Assembly: GCA_964523945.1 (NCBI GenBank)
Contig: CAZGBU010000006.1
Span: 1 to 35,258, forward strand
Source of the DNA: CAKTOF01 sp964523945
GTDB lineage: Bacteria; Bacillota; Clostridia; Oscillospirales; Oscillospiraceae
Length of the DNA stretch: 35,258 bases
Reading direction: 5' to 3'
The notes beneath the pieces are model-generated. The model had not been told where the DNA came from and made no database searches. It worked only from the letters and a program-made list of their open reading frames with translations. A program made the translations under genes and the position numbers. This document shows, piece by piece, positions 30,265-35,258 of the stretch (its first letter is position 1; the number at the start of each line of letters is the position of its first letter).

Positions 30265-30899
30265 TCGGTTCTTCCTTCGTTGATTTTGTAAGACAGGGTC
30301 ATCAGGCTGTCGAGCAAAATGACGTTTTCCACTACGACGGACGGGTCGGAGACGTGCACCTCCTGTTTGGTGAAGTTCCAGATCCCGCGGATACCGTCAC
30401 GGGCAAGCCGTTCGGCAACTGCCTGCGACTGGTCGTTCGGCACGGCAAGCACGGCGATGACCGGGTGCTGCTCGGCCAGAAATGGACGCAGCTCGCGGTA
30501 ATCGCGGATGGTCAGACCGTTGACAGTCTCGCCGATCAGGCGGGGATCCGGGTCAAACGCACCGATTAGCTGAATACCGCAGTAGGAGAACTCAAAGTTT
30601 TTGATGAGTGCATGGCCGAGGTTGCCGCAGCCAAGTATCACGGCGGTCAGCTCCCGATTGAGTCCGAGGATCTCGCGCAGCTCGTCGAGCAGCTTCTTGA
30701 CATTGTAGCCATATCCTTTCTGGCCAAATTCACCAAAACAGCCAAAGTCCTGCCGCACCTGCGATGCGGTCAGGCCGAGCAGCTCCGCAAGGGCAGAAGA
30801 GGAGATCCGCCCGACGCCTTTGGCGCTCAAATCCTGCACACAGCGGTAATAACGCGGCAGGCGGGAGATCACTGGTGCGGCAATGTAACTTTTTTTCAT
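30261..30899 (-). CDS. rex: Redox-sensing repressor Rex
   Basis: 212 residues, the usual length. The N-terminal winged helix (about 10-75, with PRYYRCVQDL, ISSSALAELLGLTASQVRQD, FGQKGYGYNV) is followed by a Rossmann fold with GCGNLGHAL that binds NAD(H). Rex represses fermentation and respiration genes and lets go when NADH is high. No perfect TTGTGA-type Rex operator was seen in front of pta, rex or other metabolic genes here. Own promoter at 30933-30961. Confidence 0.97.
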   Translation of the reverse strand: MKKSYIAAPVISRLPRYYRCVQDLSAKGVGRISSSALAELLGLTASQVRQDFGCFGEFGQKGYGYNVKKLLDELREILGLNRELTAVILGCGNLGHALIKNFEFSYCGIQLIGAFDPDPRLIGETVNGLTIRDYRELRPFLAEQHPVIAVLAVPNDQSQAVAERLARDGIRGIWNFTKQEVHVSDPSVVVENVILLDSLMTLSYKINEGRTE

Positions 30900-30932
30900 G
30901 ACAATGCACCTCTGCTTTTGCGGATTATCCTT

Positions 30933-30961
30933 AGTATATACGAAACGGCGGAAAAAGTCAA
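30933..30961 (-). promoter_or_regulatory. Promoter of rex-SLH operon
   Basis: On the minus strand TTGACT (30961-30956), 17 bases and TATACT (30938-30933), 34 bases before rex. Confidence 0.85.
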
Positions 30962-30965
30962 ATCC

Positions 30966-31751
30966 TCAGTCGAACAGCTCGTCAAGTGTGCCGAAGCGGT
31001 AGCCAAGTGATTCCCAGCGGGTCAGAAGCTCGTCAAGGATCTCCGCGTTGGTACTGGAGGTGGAGTGCAACAGGACGATTGCGCCGTTGTGGATGCGGCC
31101 GATCAGCTTTGAGAATGCTTCGTCTGCCGTTGGCTGGTTATCGGTGTTCCAGTCGACATAGGCCAGGCTCCAGAAGACGGTCCGATACCCAAGCTCCTGC
31201 GCCATGTGCAGATTCTCCTCGCTGTAGCAGCCCTGTGGCGGCCGGTAATAGCGCGGCATATCCTCACCGGTCACTTCGGCGTAGAGTGCCTCGAGCGATT
31301 CGAGTTCTTCGCGGAACGCAGCCTCGTCGGAGATGGCCGACATGTCGTAGTGATGATAGGTGTGGTTGCCGACAATGTGGCCGTCTGACACCATGCGGCG
31401 CACCAGATCAGGATTCTGTTCGATGTAGTGCCCAACCAGGAAAAACGCGGCCGGCACATTGTGCGCAGCCAGTACGTCGAGGATCTGCGCCGTGTAGCCG
31501 TTTTCATAGCCGGCGTCAAACGTCAGGTAGATAACGGGCTGCGTGGTGTCACCGATGTAGGCGGCGTCGAATTCATCCAGGACAGACTGCGATACAGTGC
31601 CCGTCGGCGTCTGTCCCTCCTGGCGGAAGCTCAGCCCCCATGAGCCGGCTTCGACGACCGGCACAGAGCCAATGCGCAGCACAACAGCCGCAGACAGCGC
31701 TGCGACGACAATCCAGATGGCGGCTTTCTTTTCCCTGACAGATAAAAACAT
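30966..31751 (-). CDS. pdaA: PdaA-like polysaccharide (delta-lactam) deacetylase
   Basis: 261 residues from ATG at 31751. A hydrophobic N-terminal anchor (about 11-30) is followed by a NodB domain: YLTFDAGYENGYTAQILDVL with the metal Asp, GHIVGNHTYHH with the two metal His, YYRPPQG and FWSLAYVDWNTDNQP, then HNGAIVLLHSTS. The YENGYT and FWSxAxVDW blocks are the marks of PdaA, which makes the muramic-delta-lactam of spore cortex peptidoglycan and is needed for germination. The start at 31751 sits just after a 19-base perfect hairpin, within its T run. A start at 31769 inside the hairpin is also possible. No strong ribosome binding site. Confidence 0.88.
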   Translation of the reverse strand: MFLSVREKKAAIWIVVAALSAAVVLRIGSVPVVEAGSWGLSFRQEGQTPTGTVSQSVLDEFDAAYIGDTTQPVIYLTFDAGYENGYTAQILDVLAAHNVPAAFFLVGHYIEQNPDLVRRMVSDGHIVGNHTYHHYDMSAISDEAAFREELESLEALYAEVTGEDMPRYYRPPQGCYSEENLHMAQELGYRTVFWSLAYVDWNTDNQPTADEAFSKLIGRIHNGAIVLLHSTSSTNAEILDELLTRWESLGYRFGTLDELFD

Positions 31752-31752
31752 A

Positions 31753-31794
31753 GTCCCGACCTGTCCCATACCAGTGTATGGGACAGGTCGGGAC
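31753..31794 (-). promoter_or_regulatory. 19-base perfect inverted repeat between regulator and deacetylase genes
   Basis: GTCCCGACCTGTCCCATAC (31753-31771) pairs perfectly with GTATGGGACAGGTCGGGAC (31776-31794), loop CAGT. On the minus strand it is followed by TATGTTTTTATC, so it works as a terminator for the DtxR-type gene. The same T run holds the deacetylase start codon. Confidence 0.85.
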
Positions 31795-31804
31795 CATATG
31801 AGCC

Positions 31805-32188
31805 TCAGCGGTTCGCCTTTTCCTCGAGGATGCGGAGCTGCTCTTTGATGCGCTGAAACGTCTCGTCACTGATGTCGTGCTCGATGCGGCAGGCATCCGC
31901 CCGTGCAACGTCTTCACTGACACCAATCGCGATCAGCATGCGCGAAAGTACCCTATGGCGTTCATAGATCCGCTCGGCAATCTCCTCGCCAGCTTCCGTC
32001 AGCCAGATATGGCCGGCGCCGTCAACTGTGACATAGCCGTTCTCGCGAAAGTGCTTCATGGCAATGCTGACGCTGGGTTTGGAAAAGCCCATTTCCTTTG
32101 CAATGTCAACCGAACGCACTTCCCCGAGCCGTTCGCGCAGAATCAGGATTGTTTCCAGATAGTTTTCCGCAGATTCCAGAATTTGCAC
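31805..32188 (-). CDS. DtxR/MntR-family metal-dependent regulator
   Basis: 127 residues. A winged helix-turn-helix (about 8-65: SAENYLETILILRERLGEVR, VDIAKEMGFSKPSVSIAMKHF, GYVTVDGAGHIWLTEAGEEIA) is followed by a dimerisation part with ERHRVLSRMLIAIGVSEDVARADACRIEHDIS, containing the metal ligands of the family. There is no SH3-like third domain, as in MntR. The second GTG (32188) is chosen because GGAGG lies 8 bases upstream; the first GTG overlaps that site. Likely represses manganese or iron uptake genes, none of which is in this window. Confidence 0.9.
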   Translation of the reverse strand: MQILESAENYLETILILRERLGEVRSVDIAKEMGFSKPSVSIAMKHFRENGYVTVDGAGHIWLTEAGEEIAERIYERHRVLSRMLIAIGVSEDVARADACRIEHDISDETFQRIKEQLRILEEKANR

Positions 32189-32223
32189 ACCTGGCACCTC
32201 CTCTCCGGCGGTCCATTATAATC

Positions 32224-32241
32224 AGTATAGCATACAGTATA
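32224..32241 (-). promoter_or_regulatory. Repeated TATACT boxes upstream of the DtxR-type gene
   Basis: On the minus strand TATACT occurs at 32241-32236 and again at 32229-32224, with TTTGCG 18 bases before the first. They may be the -10 element of the regulator's promoter plus a second or an operator half site. Only one can be the main promoter. Confidence 0.4.
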
Positions 32242-32254
32242 ACACAAAAAAGCC

Positions 32255-32288
32255 AAAAGCGCAAATTGCTCTGTTCATTTGCGCTTTT
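32255..32288 (-). terminator. Terminator of the YihY-family gene
   Basis: AAAAGCGCAAAT (32255-32266) pairs with ATTTGCGCTTTT (32277-32288); on the minus strand the hairpin is followed by TTTTGGCTTTTTTG. The gene's stop codon (32275) lies at the base of the loop. Confidence 0.8.
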
Positions 32289-33126
32289 TCCGGCGGGGCA
32301 ACAGCGAGCGCAGCGTTGCGTTGGTGCGATCAAGGTAATGATTGACAACGCCGCCGAAAAACAGGATGCACATGCAGAAATACAGCCACAGCATGGTCAG
32401 GATAATCGTGGTCAGGCTGCCGTAAATGCGCGCATAGTTGCTGAAGTGGTCGACATAAATGGTGAAAAGCGCCGAGAAGCCCAGCCAGCCCAGCGCGGCG
32501 ATCAGCGCGCCCGGAAAGCTGTGGATCAGCCGCGTGCGCGTATTTGGAAACACCCGAAAGATCAACGTAAACAGCAGCGTCAGATAGCCCAGGATGACAA
32601 CATATTTGAATTGCATCAGGATCGCAGTCAGGCCGGTCAGCGACGGCAGCTTAACCGCGATCATCTGCTGAATTTTCTGCCCGAACACATACAGGATCAG
32701 CGTCAACAGGATGGCGACGATCAGCATGACCATATAGACCAGTGAAATGAGCCGCTTGAACAGATATGAACGCGTTTCCGCTGCGCCGTAGATCGCGTTG
32801 AGCCCGTTCAGCACGCCGAGCACACCGCGCGAGGCCGACCAGAGCGCAGCAATGGCGGAGATGGAAATGACTGCGCCGGCATTGACCGAAAACATCTCAC
32901 CTGTGATATAAGTGATCAGCGGCATAAGCGCATGCGGCAGAACATCCTCCAGCAGCGCATTGAAATCGTCAATGGTGTACGGCGTAAACTGCAGCAGCGA
33001 CAGAATCAGCATCAGCGCTGGGATCGCAGCCAGAACAATAAAGAACGTGGCGTTGCCGGCATAGATCGGAATCTGATATGAGCCAATGCGGCGGCAGAGC
33101 GAGCGGATTTTTTCAATTGTCTGCAT
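32275..33126 (-). CDS. YihY/BrkB-family membrane protein
   Basis: 283 residues with about six hydrophobic segments. The sequence includes YAGNATFFIVLAAIPALMLI, LWSASRGVLGVLNGLNAIYG, YGSLTTIILTMLWLYFCMC and FGGVVNHYL, all typical of the YihY/virulence factor BrkB family, sometimes labelled ribonuclease BN by an old misassignment. Function is not settled. ATG at 33126 follows GAGGAGG; the upstream in-frame residues are not supported. The C-terminal tail is very basic. Confidence 0.93.
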   Translation of the reverse strand: MQTIEKIRSLCRRIGSYQIPIYAGNATFFIVLAAIPALMLILSLLQFTPYTIDDFNALLEDVLPHALMPLITYITGEMFSVNAGAVISISAIAALWSASRGVLGVLNGLNAIYGAAETRSYLFKRLISLVYMVMLIVAILLTLILYVFGQKIQQMIAVKLPSLTGLTAILMQFKYVVILGYLTLLFTLIFRVFPNTRTRLIHSFPGALIAALGWLGFSALFTIYVDHFSNYARIYGSLTTIILTMLWLYFCMCILFFGGVVNHYLDRTNATLRSLLPRRKKRK

Positions 33127-33206
33127 GCTGCAGCCTCCTCTCAGCGCTATTCTATGCGGCGTACGCCCATCCATTCAGCCGCCGCGGCGGCAGTGTTCAG
33201 CTTCTA

Positions 33207-33235
33207 TATCTACGCGATACGGCGGAAAACGGCAA
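33207..33235 (-). promoter_or_regulatory. Promoter of the YihY-family gene
   Basis: On the minus strand TTGCCG (33235-33230), 17 bases and TAGATA (33212-33207), about 80 bases before the start codon. Confidence 0.5.
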
Positions 33236-33401
33236 GATATGTCGGAAATTTTTCTGTGACCAGAAGGGAAAAACAAGGCTGCGGCGGCCTGCGAGGCTGT
33301 ATCTGGTCAATGTGCCGATCCCAATACAGTAGGTGTATGGACAGAAAACGCATCCTGAAGATCAAGGCGGCGCGTCATAGCACGATGCAGACAAAAAAAG
33401 A

Positions 33402-33430
33402 TTGCAATGCGCAGTCCGGTCGTATATGAT
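33402..33430 (+). promoter_or_regulatory. Promoter of the Ldh/Mdh-2 family gene
   Basis: TTGCAA (33402-33407), 17 bases and TATGAT (33425-33430), 28 bases before the start codon. Confidence 0.75.
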
Positions 33431-33458
33431 AAAACAAATACGACAAGGAGGTCAGCAG

Positions 33459-34568
33459 ATGGAGAGCAGACCGTATGTCAGCTGGGAGCTGATCGGTGAT
33501 TTTATGCGTGCAGCGTTTGAAGCCAAGGGTATTCCGCCGGCAGATGCGGCAATCTGTGCGGAGATCCTGATGGAATCGGATCGGCGCGGTATCGAATCGC
33601 ACGGCGTCAACCGCTTCAAACCCATTTATATCGACCGGATCGATGCCGGCATTCTCAACCCGGTGACGGAATTTGAAATTGTAAGGGAACCGCCGACCAC
33701 GGCTGTTGTGGACGGGCACAATGGCATGGGCATGGTGATTGGCTACCGCTGCATGAGCATGGCGATCGAAAAGGCGCGAAAATATGGCCTCGGTATGGTG
33801 GCGGCCCGCAATTCCACGCACTATGGCATTGCCGGCTATTATGCGACGATGGCCACGCAGAACGATATGATCGGCATGACCGGTACCAATGCGCGCCCGT
33901 CGATCGCGCCGACGTTTGGCGTGGAGAATATGATGGGCACCAATCCGCTGACATTCGGTATCCCGACAGACGAGCCGTTCCCGTTTGTGCTCGACTGCGC
34001 AACGAGCATCATCCAGCGCGGTAAGATCGAGTTCTATGAGCGCGAGGGCAAACCGACGCCGGCCGGCACCGTAATTGGGCACGATGGCAGCGCCATGACC
34101 GACAGCAGTGCGATTTTAAAAGCGCTTGTCGCCGGTGAGGCCGCGCTTGCGCCGCTCGGCGGTATCGGCGAGGAGCTGGCCGGCTATAAAGGCTATGGGT
34201 ATGCAGCGGTTGTGGAGATCCTGTCTGCTGCCCTGCAGGCTGGCAGCTTTATGAAAGCGCTGACCGGCCTGGATGAAAACGGAAATCAGATCCCGTATCC
34301 GCTCGGTCATTTCTTCCTGGCCATCGACACAAACGCCTTTGTCGGGGCGGAGAGCTTCAAAAAGACGGCAGGCGACATCTGCCGCGCGCTGCGCGCATCG
34401 GAAAAGGCGCCGGGCTGCGAGCGGATCTATACCGCGGGAGAGAAAGAGTACCTCGTCTGGCAGGAGCGAAAGGACAAGGGCGTTCCGATCGGTGGGAGTG
34501 TGCAGCAGGAACTGATCGCCGTGCGTGACGCACTGCAGCTTCCGTTTCATTTCCCGTTTGAATCCTGA
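33459..34568 (+). CDS. Malate/L-lactate dehydrogenase-2 family oxidoreductase
   Basis: 369 residues of the Ldh_2 (YlbC/AllD/ComC) family, NAD(P)-dependent enzymes for 2-hydroxy acids unrelated to classic malate dehydrogenase. Motifs: MESDRRGIESHGVNRF with a conserved Arg-x-Gly-x-x-SHG, STHYGIAGYY, GTNARPSIAPTFG, GTNPLTFGIPTDE, FVLDCATSIIQRGKIE, and the late GYKGYGYAAVVEILSAAL. Substrate could be malate, L-lactate, ureidoglycolate, sulfolactate or similar. ATG at 33459 follows AAGGAGG. It is a single-gene unit with its own promoter and terminator. Confidence 0.94.
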   Translation: MESRPYVSWELIGDFMRAAFEAKGIPPADAAICAEILMESDRRGIESHGVNRFKPIYIDRIDAGILNPVTEFEIVREPPTTAVVDGHNGMGMVIGYRCMSMAIEKARKYGLGMVAARNSTHYGIAGYYATMATQNDMIGMTGTNARPSIAPTFGVENMMGTNPLTFGIPTDEPFPFVLDCATSIIQRGKIEFYEREGKPTPAGTVIGHDGSAMTDSSAILKALVAGEAALAPLGGIGEELAGYKGYGYAAVVEILSAALQAGSFMKALTGLDENGNQIPYPLGHFFLAIDTNAFVGAESFKKTAGDICRALRASEKAPGCERIYTAGEKEYLVWQERKDKGVPIGGSVQQELIAVRDALQLPFHFPFES

Positions 34569-34570
34569 AG

Positions 34571-34605
34571 AAAACCGCCGCCGGTACTGCGCCGGCGGCG
34601 GTTTT
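34571..34605. terminator. Bidirectional terminator between dehydrogenase and XRE gene
   Basis: AAAACCGCCGCCGG (34571-34584) pairs with CCGGCGGCGGTTTT (34592-34605). The A and T arms serve both converging transcripts. Confidence 0.88.
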
Positions 34606-34807
34606 ATCGTTCGCTGTCCGGCCAAAACAGCTCGTCGAGCGTCTTATCCAGCACACGGCAGATGGCGATACACAGCCGGATCGTTGGGTTGTAGTCGCCT
34701 TTCTCGATCGCATGGATGGTCTGGCGTGAGACTCCGACAAAGTCGGCCAGATCCTGCTGCGAATAATCTTTGGCCGCACGGGCGGCTTTCAGCTTCAGGT
34801 TTTTCAT
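34604..34807 (-). CDS. Small XRE-family helix-turn-helix regulator
   Basis: 67 residues, essentially one HTH_3 domain: LKAARAAKDYSQQDLADFVG, VSRQTIHAIEKGDYNPTIRL, CIAICRVLDKTLDELFW. This is the YozG/short XRE type that is usually found next to a small membrane protein. The start at 34807 overlaps the stop of the upstream membrane protein gene by four bases (ATGA), so they are co-translated. Likely controls the pair itself. Confidence 0.93.
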   Translation of the reverse strand: MKNLKLKAARAAKDYSQQDLADFVGVSRQTIHAIEKGDYNPTIRLCIAICRVLDKTLDELFWPDSER

Positions 34808-35258
34808 TCTTCCGCCGCCTCTTTGGTTGCCTCGCGCCGATCCAGATGGCGCCGGAGCAGAAGCGTCAGCACCGAAACAGTGCCCAGCAAAACGAGGCCT
34901 AGATAGGCTGCGCTGATCTGCAGTTTTTCGTTCTTTACCAGCGGTGTGCCGGCCGAAATATATCCGGCAAGGTAGGCGAGATCTGTAATCCCGCAAAAGA
35001 TCCAGAGGGCCAGGGTGCGTGCCGGGGACTCCCAAATCCCAATGTAAGCGTGATGCCAGATGCACAGCACAACGAATACGAGCATGGCAAGTTCCACCCC
35101 GAGGATCGAAAAAACGAACAGATCCTCGGACCAGCGCCAGCCGTACAAATAGTCAAGCGCGCCGCCGATGACGCAGTAGCCCAGCAGTGTGAAAAAGCCT
35201 GCCTGATATGCACGCCCCTGTGCGGCAAGCTGGCGCTCGTCAAATTTGTCCTCCTTGT
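34804..35258 (-). CDS. Small integral membrane protein, 5' end cut by window edge
   Basis: About 150 residues are visible, entering at the right edge in the frame that begins KEDKFDERQLAAQGRAYQAG. Four hydrophobic segments follow: FFTLLGYCVIGGAL, FSILGVELAMLVFVVLCIW, LALWIFCGITDLAYLAGY and ISAAYLGLVLLGTVSVLTLL. The charged N terminus with FDERQ resembles small membrane proteins (DUF2178/DUF6773-like) that are commonly paired with short XRE regulators. The true start is probably only a few codons beyond the window. Coupled by ATGA overlap to the regulator at 34604-34807. Function unknown. Confidence 0.85.
   Translation of the reverse strand, partial: KEDKFDERQLAAQGRAYQAGFFTLLGYCVIGGALDYLYGWRWSEDLFVFSILGVELAMLVFVVLCIWHHAYIGIWESPARTLALWIFCGITDLAYLAGYISAGTPLVKNEKLQISAAYLGLVLLGTVSVLTLLLRRHLDRREATKEAAEE

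Larger units (their letters stand above)
33127..33458. other. Intergenic region between divergent YihY and dehydrogenase genes
   Basis: 332 bases between divergently transcribed genes. It holds the two promoters listed separately (33207-33235 minus, 33402-33430 plus) and ribosome binding sites at both ends. GCCGCCGCGGCGGC (33178-33191) is a 14-base perfect palindrome in the YihY leader. No further gene or RNA was recognised; the short frames inside have no ribosome binding sites. Confidence 0.6.

Noticed and set aside
1..35258. CRISPR array, tRNA, rRNA, insertion sequence or prophage signature
   Set aside because: No evenly spaced direct repeats, no recognisable tRNA or rRNA stretch, and no transposase, integrase or phage-like protein was seen on either strand.

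Overview
The window looks like chromosomal DNA of a GC-rich, anaerobic, endospore-forming member of the Bacillota (Clostridia, probably Oscillospirales or a related gut lineage). The evidence is an infC-rpmI-rplT operon with an attenuated leader, a Rex redox regulator, a PPi-type phosphofructokinase, Pta, an FMN riboswitch in front of an ECF-type riboflavin transporter, and sporulation-type genes (PdaA-like deacetylase, YtvI-like protein, a GerM-domain lipoprotein, a tiny Cys/Trp-rich peptide). Most promoters read clearly as sigma-A type with 17-18 base spacers. This placement rests on gene content, not on a marker search.

Region 1 (about 1-10190) is the accessory part and the best candidate for an undescribed system. 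Seven NTF2/SnoaL-like proteins fall into three paralogous types (A about 243 aa, B about 258 aa, C about 276-281 aa). They form two collinear modules: A1-B1-C1-C2 (265-3487) and A2-B2-C3 (6789-9174). Between the modules sit a LysR regulator and, convergent with it, a 648-aa old-yellow-enzyme/2,4-dienoyl-CoA-reductase-type flavoprotein (BaiCD/BaiH/FadH architecture). Downstream, under its own promoter, is a protein resembling the 2,4-diacetylphloroglucinol/phloretin hydrolase (PhlG/Phy) C-C hydrolase family. Together these suggest a pathway that reduces, isomerises or dehydrates, and C-C-cleaves a cyclic plant polyphenol, steroid-like or polyketide-like substrate. The substrate is unknown.

Region 2 (10278-19674) holds a GerM-domain lipoprotein, a YitT-family membrane protein, an Lsa-type ABC-F antibiotic-resistance ATPase with a complete attenuator (promoter, 7-codon leader peptide, terminator), class II fructose-bisphosphate aldolase divergent from PPi-PFK, the FMN riboswitch and ribU, then an unusual riboflavin kinase fused to an OmpR-type winged-helix DNA-binding domain, pta and an RluA-type pseudouridine synthase.

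Region 3 (19726-25726) holds a frameshifted ytvI-like gene, an ACT-domain protein-hom-lysC amino-acid operon, a DUF6512-like membrane protein whose ribosome binding site is locked in a hairpin, and infC (apparent AUC start)-rpmI-rplT.

Region 4 (25775-35258) is mostly on the minus strand. It holds a DUF4349 lipoprotein with an apparent ACG start, a metallo-beta-lactamase-fold protein plus diaminopropionate ammonia-lyase-like pair, a 43-aa Cys-rich peptide, rex-SLH protein (4-base overlap), PdaA-like deacetylase, a DtxR/MntR-type regulator, a YihY-family membrane protein, a plus-strand malate/lactate dehydrogenase-2 family enzyme, and an XRE-type regulator coupled to a small membrane protein that runs off the end. 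No tRNA, rRNA, CRISPR array or insertion sequence was recognised.
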